Made by a program: the position numbers and the translations under genes. This document shows positions 20,140 to 29,284 of a DNA stretch of 64,000 nt, piece by piece. The notes beneath the pieces are model-generated. The model worked only from the letters and a program-made list of their open reading frames with translations, made no database searches and had not been told where the DNA came from. Source of the stretch: Mucilaginibacter defluvii (GTDB taxonomy: Bacteria; Bacteroidota; Bacteroidia; Sphingobacteriales; Sphingobacteriaceae); assembly GCF_039543225.1 (NCBI RefSeq), contig NZ_BAABJI010000004.1, forward strand, positions 248,001 to 312,000. Reading direction: 5' to 3'. Each line of letters begins with the position of its first letter. Within the stretch, counting starts at the first letter, position 1.

Positions 20140-20739
20140 ATGAAAAAGCCGGTAATTTTAATAGCGTTACTAACATTCGTCACCCTATGTGCTTTTACCC
20201 CGCCGGAAGGCGTTAAGCCATGCTACCTTTCCCTTAAAAAAGCTGGCGACCTAAAAGCCGGACCCACTGACCGTTTACCAGCCGACGCCAATAATACCCG
20301 TACACTGGCTACTGAAGCGGGCGAAATACCAATCACTGTAACAGATGGGTACCGGATAATCTACACCAACAAAAAGAAAGCGCCATTTGTGAATCTTAAG
20401 GCAGAGCTAAGCAAACCTGAAAATTATGAGCAGGATAAAAAGAATGTGCTGGCTAACCTGAGTTACCTCAACGCGCAAACAACCGGCATGGAAACCACCG
20501 GGAAATTATTGGAGCTTGATTATAATGGCTACAAGGCTCATGGCTTAAGCCGGGCAGATATTAGTGAGGGCGAAACATTGGGTATTTTCGTCATCTTCCC
20601 GGGCGATAACACGATTATCTACCTGTACTTTAATAATATTGAACCCGCCAAAAGCCACTTTAAAACTGCCGCCGAGTATCAAGGCTACCGTAACAATTTT
20701 ATTGGCGAGTACACGGCCCACCTCGCTAAATGCAAATAA
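20140..20739 (+). CDS. Hypothetical secreted protein
   Basis: A 199-residue protein of unknown function. The start MKKPVILIALLTFVTLCAFT is chosen because it gives a clean signal peptide; 31 upstream codons of the longer frame look random. The mature protein contains YNGYKAHGLSRADISEGETLGIFVIFPGDNTIIYLYFNNI (shown here only as a region near 130-165), suggesting a compact alpha/beta domain, but I recognise no family. Its stop codon is only four bases from the end of the convergent lipoprotein gene, with no terminator visible between them. Confidence 0.65.
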   Translation: MKKPVILIALLTFVTLCAFTPPEGVKPCYLSLKKAGDLKAGPTDRLPADANNTRTLATEAGEIPITVTDGYRIIYTNKKKAPFVNLKAELSKPENYEQDKKNVLANLSYLNAQTTGMETTGKLLELDYNGYKAHGLSRADISEGETLGIFVIFPGDNTIIYLYFNNIEPAKSHFKTAAEYQGYRNNFIGEYTAHLAKCK

Positions 20740-20743
20740 GTAA

Positions 20744-21679
20744 TTAGCCTTTTATACCCTTTACCCGCAATATCACCCTGCTGGTATGAGGTATGCCTAA
20801 AGTGGTGCCGGGCAGTGTAGTAAGGTACAGTTTTAAGTAGCCATCCATAACACCTTTCATCACCTTAACCTTTTGCTCGTAGTAGTCGGGCAATATGGCC
20901 ATAAGGGGCTTATTAAAATGCAGGCCGCCGCTGGCATCAACAAAAGCGGCAAAAGTGTAATTAAAATCGCTGTAAGCCTTTTTTATGGTGATATTATACT
21001 CCGGGTACATATAGGCATCCTCGGGGTCAACATTATCATACCGGATGGCCTGGGCATGTACCTCAACTTTTTCAACCTTGATGTTGGACGATTTGCTGAT
21101 GAACTGCACCGGCTCACGGGCGGCAAAGGCCGTGTCGGGGTGGGTGTTTACATACTCAGCGCGTGCCATAATAAATGCCGTATCAGCTTTTGATGGCCGC
21201 ATCAGCGTTTTGGCATCGGTTTTTAATACGTTTTTGATGTAATCATTAGCATACAAAGTCATGTACACTTGAGATTCTTCCAGGTAAATGGTTGTTCCTT
21301 CTACCTTGAGTATCTGAAATACCAGGCTGTCCTTGGTTACTTTTTTTACCCGCAGCCAGGCCCGTGCCATATTCACAATCGAATCATGATCATACGTCAC
21401 CGGAAAGTTATAGAACACCTTACGCTCCGGGCTGAATATGTTTGCAGAATCATCCGAAGGGAAAGAAAGCTTCCACTCCGGTTCCAGTTGGTAGCCACTT
21501 TTATCAAAGGTTAACCCGTTAGCCAGCCAGCGCTTTATTTCGGTGTATTTTATGCCCCAAACCTTTTTAAATGATGGCTTTACATCAACCTTTTTTTTGG
21601 GTTTTTCACGGCATCCGCCAAGGGCGATAACAATAGCTATGATAAAAAAAGGTACCGTTCGGGCTTGCGTAAGCTTCAT
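20744..21679 (-). CDS. Hypothetical lipoprotein
   Basis: A 311-residue protein starting MKLTQARTVPFFIIAIVIA with lipobox ALGGC, so probably lipid-anchored. The N-terminal mature part is basic (REKPKKKVDVKPSFKK). The remainder alternates charged and hydrophobic residues without a motif I recognise. The C-terminal 80 residues (FNYTFAAFVDASGGLHFNKP) resemble a beta-rich domain. Convergent with the preceding secreted-protein gene. Function unknown. Confidence 0.65.
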   Translation of the reverse strand: MKLTQARTVPFFIIAIVIALGGCREKPKKKVDVKPSFKKVWGIKYTEIKRWLANGLTFDKSGYQLEPEWKLSFPSDDSANIFSPERKVFYNFPVTYDHDSIVNMARAWLRVKKVTKDSLVFQILKVEGTTIYLEESQVYMTLYANDYIKNVLKTDAKTLMRPSKADTAFIMARAEYVNTHPDTAFAAREPVQFISKSSNIKVEKVEVHAQAIRYDNVDPEDAYMYPEYNITIKKAYSDFNYTFAAFVDASGGLHFNKPLMAILPDYYEQKVKVMKGVMDGYLKLYLTTLPGTTLGIPHTSRVILRVKGIKG

Positions 21680-21879
21680 ACTGCAATTGTACAAAAAACA
21701 GGTTTAACTTGGTTTTGCAGGCATTCATTTAATATACAATATTTTAATATCCGGGTCAAACGTCAGTCCGTGTCAATCAATGTTTACCTCAATGTTAATA
21801 ACATTTAAAAACAATTGTCATTCAGGTGCTGTATAATTTCTATTTTTCGCCCTCGTTTTATCTACTGGATATATTGTAT

Positions 21880-23088
21880 ATGAGATCTGTGATCAAGTGT
21901 TTTTCTGCTTCTGCCCTGTGCTTAATATTATTCGCTTCGTGCTCATCCGACAAAAAGAAAGCCACCACCCGCGATGGTAAAAAGGTGAACTTTGATACCG
22001 TAGCGCTTTTAAAATACGACCCTAAAAAAGAAGATAAAAAAATAGATGAGTTTATGCAGCATCTGCATAAAAAACGCTTTTTTAACGGCAACGTGCTGGT
22101 AGCAAAAAAGGGAAAGATCATCTACCAAAAATCATTCGGCTGGGCTAATTACCTGATAAGGGACAGCTTAAAGCTGGGCTCAAAATTCGAGCTGGCCTCG
22201 GTTACCAAAACCATGACGGGCACCGCCATTATGATGCTGGTTGAGCAGGGTAAGCTAAAGCTTGATCAAAATGTTAAAGAGTTCTTCCCTAACTTTCCGT
22301 ACGATGGCATTACAGTTAAACTGCTGCTTACGCACCGGTCGGGTATGATGAACTACGTTTATTTTACCGACGACCTTTACCGCAAAGAGCACCGCGACCA
22401 GCGCAAGGGCATGACCAATATAGACGTGATGAACCTTATAGCCCAGTACAAGCCCAGCCCGTTTACAAAGCCTGACAAGCATTTTCATTACAACAACTCC
22501 AATTACATGGTGCTGGGCGCTATCATTGAAAAGGTGAGCGGTAAAAGCTATGCTGAGTTTATGAAGGAGAATATTTTTGACCCTGCCGGGATGCACCATA
22601 CCGCAGTTTACTCAAAAGCGGTGTACGAAAAAATTCCGGTTGATGTTGTAGGGCACGATCGTGGCCAATGGCGTTACTCGGTAGCCCAAAATTTTCTGGA
22701 TGGCCCGGTTGGTGATAAAGGGGTGTATAGCACCGTTGGCGACCTGTTTTTATTTGACCGTGCCCTGCGTGCCGGTATCCTACTGAAAAAAGAAACGCAG
22801 GATTCGGCCTACACGGCCCATAACCCCCTGCTGCGCGGGCATTTTAGTTACGGCTACGGCTGGCGTATATTTGATGGCCCGAATGAGAAAGTGGTATATC
22901 ATACTGGCTGGTGGCATGGTTTCAGGCATATTTATTTGCGCGACCTAAAAAACGATGTAACCATTGTGCTGTTATCTAACTTAGCCAACGGCAGCCTGCT
23001 GCAGCTTGATGACCTGTTTAAAATAACAGGCATGCCTATTGTACGTAAAAACGCATACACCGGGCAGGGTGATGCGGCGGAAGATTAG
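21880..23088 (+). CDS. Lipoprotein serine hydrolase of the class C beta-lactamase / penicillin-binding type
   Basis: Membrane-anchored serine hydrolase (402 aa from MRSVIKCFSASALCLILFASC; lipobox LFASC). The beta-lactamase/DD-peptidase triad is clear: S-x-x-K as ASVTK (Ser107, Lys110), the Y-x-N element HYNNSN (Tyr204, Asn206), and H-x-G as HTGWW (His341). Fold features such as LTHRSGMMNY and GAIIEKVSGKSYAEFM are typical of the AmpC/EstB/DD-peptidase clan. These proteins cut peptidoglycan D-Ala-D-Ala, D-amino-acid peptides or esters; sequence alone does not decide among these. A beta-lactam resistance role is not implied. Confidence 0.87.
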   Translation: MRSVIKCFSASALCLILFASCSSDKKKATTRDGKKVNFDTVALLKYDPKKEDKKIDEFMQHLHKKRFFNGNVLVAKKGKIIYQKSFGWANYLIRDSLKLGSKFELASVTKTMTGTAIMMLVEQGKLKLDQNVKEFFPNFPYDGITVKLLLTHRSGMMNYVYFTDDLYRKEHRDQRKGMTNIDVMNLIAQYKPSPFTKPDKHFHYNNSNYMVLGAIIEKVSGKSYAEFMKENIFDPAGMHHTAVYSKAVYEKIPVDVVGHDRGQWRYSVAQNFLDGPVGDKGVYSTVGDLFLFDRALRAGILLKKETQDSAYTAHNPLLRGHFSYGYGWRIFDGPNEKVVYHTGWWHGFRHIYLRDLKNDVTIVLLSNLANGSLLQLDDLFKITGMPIVRKNAYTGQGDAAED

Positions 23089-23130
23089 GAGCCCCGGCGG
23101 CCCCTAAAAAGGGAGCTTTAAAAAAGCCCT

Positions 23131-23325
23131 TGTCATTTCGAACGAGTACGAGGAGAAATCCACCGCTTTGTAATGAACGCAGGCTGATTTCTCCTAAGTC
23201 GAAACGACACGCTTTAAAGATATTTAAATAACACAACACCCTGTCATTTCGACGAGGTAAGAGAAGAAATCTATTCGCGTGATAATGAACGCTGGCAGAT
23301 TTCTCGCTATCGCTCGCAATGACAG
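23131..23325. repeat. Two REP-like imperfect hairpin repeats in tandem
   Basis: Two related units, 23131-23209 and 23241-23325. Each begins TGTCATTTCGA.CGAG, has an inner AGAAATC facing GATTTCTC, and ends with the near-complement of its beginning (AACGACA; AATGACAG). They fill the gap between the serine hydrolase and ybaB genes. This type of intergenic palindrome is widespread in Sphingobacteriaceae genomes, where it may be moved by REP-associated tyrosine transposases; none is in the window. Confidence 0.75.
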
Positions 23326-23340
23326 ATAACTTTAGAACTT

Positions 23341-23646
23341 ATGTTTGATAAATTATTTGAAGCCCAGCAAAAGGCTGGCGAGGTAAAAAAGAGATTAGAT
23401 GGCATCACCGTTACCGGCACTGCCGAGGGTGGTAAAATAACGGTAACAGCTAACGGAAACAAGGTTATACAATCCGTTGCTATTGATGAGGAGTTTTATG
23501 CCAATGCCGACAGGGAAGAAATTGAGGAATTGCTGGTTGTAGCCCTCAACAAAGCCCTTGAGCAGGCAGATAACGTAAGCCAGGCTGAAACCGCAGCCAT
23601 CGCCAAAGACATGTTCGGTGGTCTGGGCGGTATGTTCGGTCAATAG
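23341..23646 (+). CDS. YbaB/EbfC family nucleoid-associated protein
   Basis: Small DNA-binding protein (101 aa) that forms a tweezer-like dimer. It has the family pattern: an N-terminal helix (MFDKLFEAQQKAGEVKKRL), a three-strand sheet (ITVTGTAEGGKITVTANGN), IDEEFY, a long C-terminal helix and a Gly/Met-rich tail (FGGLGGMFGQ). In many bacteria ybaB follows dnaX and precedes recR; here it stands alone, directly behind two REP-like repeats, which is usual for Bacteroidota. Likely role: nucleoid organisation. Confidence 0.92.
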   Translation: MFDKLFEAQQKAGEVKKRLDGITVTGTAEGGKITVTANGNKVIQSVAIDEEFYANADREEIEELLVVALNKALEQADNVSQAETAAIAKDMFGGLGGMFGQ

Positions 23647-23657
23647 ATTTGGAAAGA

Positions 23658-23692
23658 AGCAGTAGCAGTACATATTTTAAGCTGCTACTGCT
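23658..23692. terminator. Hairpin between ybaB and the DUF6607 gene
   Basis: AGCAGTAGCAG (23658-23668) pairs perfectly with 23682-23692 around a 13-base AT-rich loop between two convergent genes. There is no long T-run, so the terminator call is moderate. Confidence 0.5.
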
Positions 23693-23699
23693 ACCGCTC

Positions 23700-24611
23700 C
23701 TAAATTAAATGCCCTTTAATCGCTTTCTCAACTTCCTGTTTGTTTTTGGCTGAGTTCCATTTTTCTTTTACGGATTGATCGCCCAGTTCAAAAAGCTTTT
23801 CAAACAGCAGCTTTCCGTCGGCTTTCTGGTTTATCTTAACTATGGTATTCTTGGCGTACAAGTCATCCCATACTTTGCGCACATCAGCCCAGTAGCTTTT
23901 TTGGCTCGCCCACCATTGTTTGGCATAGGCAAACTCTTTTTCATCAGCCTTGGTAAATTCTTCGTAGCCTTTCTCTTGCGCCAATAATTTATCGCCCGTG
24001 GCCGAGCGGATGATTTTCTTATTATCCTGCTCGAACATCCAGCCCACGGGTGTTAGATACACGCGGTTGCCTCGGCGCAATACGTTATAGTCGCTACGTT
24101 TGGTAAACTCCCTGCGTGGCAGCGGCGAATCCGTTTCGCTTTGCCATTGGTGGCGGCCATCAACGTGTACCCAGGTGCCAATACTCTCGTACCGCGGACT
24201 ATCATCAACCTGATAAACCTTTTGCACCCAGCGGCCTTTTACCTCCGCCGGTTTTAGTTTAAATTTTTTCCAGGTATTATCTTTATCAAACGCCAGCATA
24301 GTTGGCTCTTCATATTGCCAATCCTCACGCCAGTGTTTTATTACGGTACTGTCTCCCACTACCAGTAAATGCTGTATTACTATTTTTTTGGGTGAATCCT
24401 CTTCAATAACCGCCCACTCGTAACCCCATGAATGGTAGCGCGGATGAAATTTGTAAGCCGTATCGGCCGCAAATGTTTCGGCGTAATTAAAAGTTACCTT
24501 ATAAAAACCTGCCAATGCGCGGATGGCCTGCCTGTCTTGCTCAAGCTTTGATTGCGCTATAACCGCCAGGCTGACAAACTGAACAAACAAAAGTATAAAG
24601 AGCTTTTTCAT
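23700..24611 (-). CDS. DUF6607 family secreted protein
   Basis: A 303-residue exported protein with signal peptide MKKLFILLFVQFVSLAVIAQ. It matches my memory of the DUF6607 family of Bacteroidota: QDRQAIRALAGFYKVTFNYAETFA near the N-terminus, repeated Trp-rich strands (HRYHSWGYEWAVIEED-like, IKHWREDWQYEEPTML, DKDNTWKKFKL), then a helical C-terminus. The function of the family is unknown; the Trp-rich beta pattern suggests a lipocalin-like ligand-binding barrel in the periplasm. Divergent from the LacI-type regulator gene. Confidence 0.8.
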   Translation of the reverse strand: MKKLFILLFVQFVSLAVIAQSKLEQDRQAIRALAGFYKVTFNYAETFAADTAYKFHPRYHSWGYEWAVIEEDSPKKIVIQHLLVVGDSTVIKHWREDWQYEEPTMLAFDKDNTWKKFKLKPAEVKGRWVQKVYQVDDSPRYESIGTWVHVDGRHQWQSETDSPLPRREFTKRSDYNVLRRGNRVYLTPVGWMFEQDNKKIIRSATGDKLLAQEKGYEEFTKADEKEFAYAKQWWASQKSYWADVRKVWDDLYAKNTIVKINQKADGKLLFEKLFELGDQSVKEKWNSAKNKQEVEKAIKGHLI

Positions 24612-24807
24612 TTAAGTTTATTTAGATTGAATTAACAAAATAAACAAAAAATGCAACATCAACACAAATACGTTCTGCCTATTGTGTAAGTTATAATAAA
24701 AGTTATTTTTACACTTATCATCATAAGTTCGCACTATAACCGTTAAAAGCTATCTTGCGTATTATTTTATTAACCAGCACAACCAACGATTACAGCTTTT
24801 AAACAAG

Positions 24808-25833
24808 ATGGCCGATAATAAAAAGAAGATATCTATAAAGGATATTGCCAAGCTTACCAACACCTCCATAACTACAGTATCTTTTGTAATAAACGGCAAA
24901 GGCCGCATCAGTAACGAAATAAAAAAGAAAGTGCTTGACGTGGCCACTAAAAATGGTTACGAACCTAACCGCATGGCTGTAGGTTTGCGTACAGGGGTAT
25001 CAAAAGTTATCGGCCTAATTGTGGAAACCATTGGCGGGCCTTTTTTTGGCGCTATGGCCAAGGTAATTGAGGAGGAAGCAGAAAAGGCAGGATACGGCGT
25101 TATTTATTGTAGCACCAACAACAATGTGCAAACCGGCAAAAACGTAATCAAGATGCTGTCAAACCAATTGGTTGACGGTTATATTGTAACACCCATGAAG
25201 GGCCTGGAAAGTGATATTGAGAACATTGTTAACAATGGTAAACCGGTTGTATTGATAGACGGCTATTTCCCTGAACTGAACATCCCGCATGTATTGGTTG
25301 ATAACTATAATAGCGTTTTTGCAGCCATAGAATCGCTCATTACATCAGGCTATAAAAGCATTGCTTACGTTACTCCAAACCTTGATCTGGTGCAGCTTGA
25401 AGAGCGCATTTCCGGTTACCGCGACGCGGTAAAGGCGGGCGGCTTAAAGGAAGATGCCAAGCTGATCTTTAAAGTACCTTTCGGTAGTGATAAAGAACAG
25501 GCCATTGCCTCAATAAAAGACTTTCTGAAGAAGAATAAAAAGATAGACGCGGTTTTCTTCAGCACCAACTATCTCGGGTCAATGGGCTTACAAGCCATTA
25601 ACGATTTAAAGTTAAGCATACCTGATGATATAGCCATGGTTAGCTTTGATGATAATGAGTTGTTTGAGCTATACCCGCCGGGTATAACCGCCGTTAAACA
25701 GCCGACGTATCAAATCGCAAAATCAGCTATTGACCTGCTGCTCTCGCGCCTGCATGATGATAAGCTGGACATTTCAGAGATCAAGATGCAGATCCCGGCC
25801 GATCTGGTGGTGCGTGGCTCAACAAAAAATTAA
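24808..25833 (+). CDS. LacI family transcriptional regulator
   Basis: DNA-binding regulator of 341 residues. The LacI helix-turn-helix occupies about 8-34 (SIKDIAKLTNTSITTVSFVI) followed by the hinge helix (NGYEPNRMAVGLRTG). A periplasmic-binding-protein-like sugar-sensing domain follows (GLIVETIGGPFFGAMAKVIE, VSFDDNELFELYPPGITAVKQP). The conserved C-terminal strand ends in DLVVRGSTKN. In Bacteroidota such regulators usually control sugar uptake and catabolism. The gene lies between the DUF6607 gene (divergent) and the sensor kinase (same strand, 286 bases away), so its targets are probably elsewhere or itself. The effector is unknown. Confidence 0.93.
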   Translation: MADNKKKISIKDIAKLTNTSITTVSFVINGKGRISNEIKKKVLDVATKNGYEPNRMAVGLRTGVSKVIGLIVETIGGPFFGAMAKVIEEEAEKAGYGVIYCSTNNNVQTGKNVIKMLSNQLVDGYIVTPMKGLESDIENIVNNGKPVVLIDGYFPELNIPHVLVDNYNSVFAAIESLITSGYKSIAYVTPNLDLVQLEERISGYRDAVKAGGLKEDAKLIFKVPFGSDKEQAIASIKDFLKKNKKIDAVFFSTNYLGSMGLQAINDLKLSIPDDIAMVSFDDNELFELYPPGITAVKQPTYQIAKSAIDLLLSRLHDDKLDISEIKMQIPADLVVRGSTKN

Positions 25834-25851
25834 GCGCCAGCCAATAACACA

Positions 25852-25895
25852 AAAGCCCGATAACGCACAGCAAGCTTGTTATCGGGGCTATTTTT
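25852..25895 (+). terminator. Terminator after the lacI-type gene
   Basis: AGCCCGATAAC pairs with GTTATCGGGGCT (one bulged G), followed by ATTTTT, about 20 bases behind the stop codon. The 220 bases from here to the kinase start contain no ORF and no clear -7 box. Confidence 0.8.
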
Positions 25896-26119
25896 GAACA
25901 TACCTGCGTATGCCTTAATTGAGCAAAAGTTTAATTTAACGGTTACCCGCTTGTAGTAATGGTTATTTCAAAGATGATTATTTAACGCTTTGATAGCCTA
26001 TCGCTTTTGTATCAATATTTCAGCAAATTGTCTCAAATTCTGAATGATTCAAGTCCCTCCTGATGCTGATAAATAAAGCTCTTTAACTATATTTGGTATA
26101 GCTATCCATTAAATCACCA

Positions 26120-29100
26120 TTGAAAGTTAAACTATTACTGCTCTCGTGTTTAGTGTTGATCTGTTTAAACAGCACTGCGCAATCTTATTATTTTACCCAT
26201 TACCAGGTTGAGCAGGGCTTATCAAACAACGCGGTTATATGCAGTATTATGGATAGCCGCGGTTTTATGTGGTTTGGCACAAAGGATGGCCTCAACCGCT
26301 TTGATGGCTATACCTTTAAAACTTTTCGTAACGATCCGGATGACAAAAACACATTGGGCAGCAATTTTATATCCACGCTTTACGAGGATGACAACGGCAT
26401 TTTGTGGGTAGGTACCGAAAACGGCTTATACCGGTATGATTGGGAAAGCGAGCGATTTATTTTTTTATCCGGCATTCCGCAGCAGGCAATAGAGAGCGTA
26501 TTGAAGCAAGGTAAATACCTGTGGATAGTATCCGGCCCGGCGTTATTTCGTTATAACCTTACCAACCATTCCGTTACATCGTTTCGTGATAATTTTACAG
26601 CCACATACGTGTGCCAATCATCCGAGGGAGACGTATGGGTGTCAACAGCTGATGGTTATTTGCAACGTTATAATCAGCGCACAAATAAATTTACACCGTT
26701 TAGAGCGTTATCCAACCTCAACAACAGGTCGGTATCAAACTGGATAGAGAACATAAGCAGCGATGGCCCTGGCCGCTTGCTTGTTGGAGCATCAAACCAG
26801 GGCGTTAAGATTTTTAACACCATCACACATCAATCAAAAGACCTGGTTACCCGGAACGAAAACGGTACAGATATTTTTGCACGCAATTTTTTACGCGTTT
26901 CCGCTGACGAACTGTGGATAGCCACCGAATCAGGAATATTTATATATCACGATAAAACCCAAAAATTGGTAAATCTGCGCAAGCAGTACAACAATCCCTA
27001 CTCACTGGCAGATAACGCTGTATATACCTTATTTAAAGACAATGAAGGTGGTATTTGGGCCGGCACTTATTTTGGCGGCGTTAATTATTACCAACCCCGC
27101 TACACTTTTTTTGAAAAGTTTTTCCCGCGTATTGGCGAAAACTCTATCAGTGGGAACGCTGTACGTGAAATTTGCCGCGACTATGACGGAAACCTATGGA
27201 TTGGCACCGAAGATGCCGGACTTAACAAATTCAATATTAAAACCAAGCGGTTCATTAATTACCGCCCCGGCGACGGCCGCTCGGGCATTGCCAATACAAA
27301 TTTGCACGGCTTGCTTATTACGGGTAATGAGTTATGGATAGGCACTTTTGAACATGGGCTTGATGTAATGGATCTGCATACCGAGCGGGTGATCCGCCAT
27401 TACAACGCGGGCTCCGGCCCGCACCAGCTGAAGAGCAATTTTATTTTTTGCATGTTCAAGACCCGGGCTGGCGATATTTTAGTTGGCACGCCAACCGGCT
27501 TATATAAATATAACAAGCCGGATGATGATTTTATGCTGCTCCCGCACATGCCCGCGTCCGCTTTTATAACCGCTCTGATGCAGGATAGCAAGGGTACACT
27601 CTGGTCGGGCACGTTCAGAAATGGTATATATTACCTTAATGCCGACGGCAGCAGCGGCTCCATCACCCGTTTGCTAAATGTTGATATGACCAAAGTGCGG
27701 ATAACCAACATATTTGAAGACTCGGATAACCGGATGTGGTTTGCTACAGAATCAGGGCTATTCAGATACGACCACCAAACAAAGAAAGTAAAACAGTACA
27801 CCCTTAACGATGGGCTGCCCAGTAATTTGATATACAGCATTTTAGAGGATGCCCGCAAACAGTTATGGATAAGCACCTCAAAAGGCTTGGTAAACTTTGA
27901 CCTGGCTACAGAAAAAATACGCGTATACACCAAGGCCAACGGCTTACTTACCGATCAGTTTAACTACAACTCCGCTTATAAGGATGAAACAGGGCGCATG
28001 TTTTTTGGCTGTGTAAAGGGTATGATTTGTTTTAATCCTGACGGGTTTATTACCAATACGGGTGCGCCCCCCATTTACATAACCGGCTTTCAGGTAAACA
28101 ACCGCGAACTTGCCGTAGCACAAAACGGTTCGCCGCTTAAACGCTCTATACTGGTTACCCGCAAAATCGTGCTGAATTATAAAAGCTCATCATTCAGTAT
28201 TGACTTTTCCGCATTGAGTTACAACTCACCTGGAACACTTGAATACGCCTACCGTATGGACGGGCTGGATAATCAATGGACCTATATTAAAACCAACCGG
28301 AAGGTTTATTTTACCGAGTTGCCTGCCGGGGTTTACACCTTCAGGGTAAAGGCGGCCAACAGTAGCGGCATTTGGAATAACAAAGAAGCGCGCCTTATCA
28401 TAAAAATTCTGCCACCTTTTTGGAAAAGCAATACCGCCTACCTGGTATATACCCTGCTATTGATGACCGCCGTAATTGTGCTGATAAACCGGTATAACCG
28501 TAAACTACGGGCCAAGCACCGCAGGCAGATGGAGATTTTTGAAAATGAAAAGGAACGCGAGATATATGAAGCCAAAATTGAATTTTTTACCAATGTGGCG
28601 CACGAGATACGAACCCCGCTCACGCTGATTAAAGGGCCTATGGAAAAGGTAATGAAAAAAGCAGTTGAAGTGCCTGACATTGAAAAAAACCTGCGGATAA
28701 TTGACCGCAATACCGGTCGCCTGCTTGCGCTTACCAACCAGTTGCTCGATTTCCGTAAAACAGAAGCAAAGGGCTTCTCGCTAAATTTTGTAAACGTAGA
28801 TATACCTGAATTGCTTACGGATATTTACACCCGCTTTCAGTTAGCTGCCGAGCATCGTAATTTAAACTACCAGCTGCTAATACCTGAAACGGGGCTGCAA
28901 GCCTACGTAGATCCGGAAGGTTTCACTAAAATTATAACTAACCTGCTGGATAACGCTATTAAATACAGCGACAGCCGGGTTGAGGTTGAGCTGATGCGGG
29001 TAGCTAACGACCATGAAACCTTTACAATTGAAGTACGTAATGATGGTAAGGCAATGCCACCCGAACTGGGCAACAAGATATTTGAACCCTTTTTCAGGGT

Positions 29101-29284
29101 TAATGAACATGGTTCGCAACCAGGAACGGGTATCGGTTTATCTATATCCAAATCCTTAGCGGAACTGCATAAGGGAAGATTAGAATTAGTTGGATATGTA
29201 AATCGATTTACTATATTTGCTTTAACACTGCCTGTACACCAATTAATAGAATTTAACCTAAGCGGTAAATGGAAAAAGTATTAA
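26120..29284 (+). CDS. Two-component regulator propeller sensor histidine kinase (HTCS-type, lacking REC/AraC)
   Basis: Periplasmic-sensing membrane histidine kinase, 1054 residues. The start is a TTG at 26120 giving MKVKLLLLSCLVLICLNSTAQ, a good signal peptide; no ATG fits upstream. Repeated Reg_prop units (MWFGTKDGLNRFDGYTF, LWVGTENGLYRYD, LWIGTEDAGLNKFN, LWISTSKGLVNFD) build a double beta-propeller to about residue 640. A Y_Y_Y immunoglobulin-like domain (about 690-765) and one transmembrane helix near 772-793 follow. The cytosolic part has HisKA with His828 in NVAHEIRTPL and HATPase_c with N-box NLLDN (941-945) and G-box GTGIGLSIS. In most Bacteroidota this design continues into REC and AraC domains in one chain; here those sit in the next gene, which overlaps by 16 bases in another frame. 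Signal unknown, typically a glycan fragment. Confidence 0.93.
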   Translation: MKVKLLLLSCLVLICLNSTAQSYYFTHYQVEQGLSNNAVICSIMDSRGFMWFGTKDGLNRFDGYTFKTFRNDPDDKNTLGSNFISTLYEDDNGILWVGTENGLYRYDWESERFIFLSGIPQQAIESVLKQGKYLWIVSGPALFRYNLTNHSVTSFRDNFTATYVCQSSEGDVWVSTADGYLQRYNQRTNKFTPFRALSNLNNRSVSNWIENISSDGPGRLLVGASNQGVKIFNTITHQSKDLVTRNENGTDIFARNFLRVSADELWIATESGIFIYHDKTQKLVNLRKQYNNPYSLADNAVYTLFKDNEGGIWAGTYFGGVNYYQPRYTFFEKFFPRIGENSISGNAVREICRDYDGNLWIGTEDAGLNKFNIKTKRFINYRPGDGRSGIANTNLHGLLITGNELWIGTFEHGLDVMDLHTERVIRHYNAGSGPHQLKSNFIFCMFKTRAGDILVGTPTGLYKYNKPDDDFMLLPHMPASAFITALMQDSKGTLWSGTFRNGIYYLNADGSSGSITRLLNVDMTKVRITNIFEDSDNRMWFATESGLFRYDHQTKKVKQYTLNDGLPSNLIYSILEDARKQLWISTSKGLVNFDLATEKIRVYTKANGLLTDQFNYNSAYKDETGRMFFGCVKGMICFNPDGFITNTGAPPIYITGFQVNNRELAVAQNGSPLKRSILVTRKIVLNYKSSSFSIDFSALSYNSPGTLEYAYRMDGLDNQWTYIKTNRKVYFTELPAGVYTFRVKAANSSGIWNNKEARLIIKILPPFWKSNTAYLVYTLLLMTAVIVLINRYNRKLRAKHRRQMEIFENEKEREIYEAKIEFFTNVAHEIRTPLTLIKGPMEKVMKKAVEVPDIEKNLRIIDRNTGRLLALTNQLLDFRKTEAKGFSLNFVNVDIPELLTDIYTRFQLAAEHRNLNYQLLIPETGLQAYVDPEGFTKIITNLLDNAIKYSDSRVEVELMRVANDHETFTIEVRNDGKAMPPELGNKIFEPFFRVNEHGSQPGTGIGLSISKSLAELHKGRLELVGYVNRFTIFALTLPVHQLIEFNLSGKWKKY

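Noticed and set aside
21880..23088. Beta-lactamase resistance gene
   Set aside because: The S-x-x-K, Y-x-N and H-x-G triad is shared with DD-peptidases and esterases; the lipoprotein form in this group is more often a house-keeping hydrolase.
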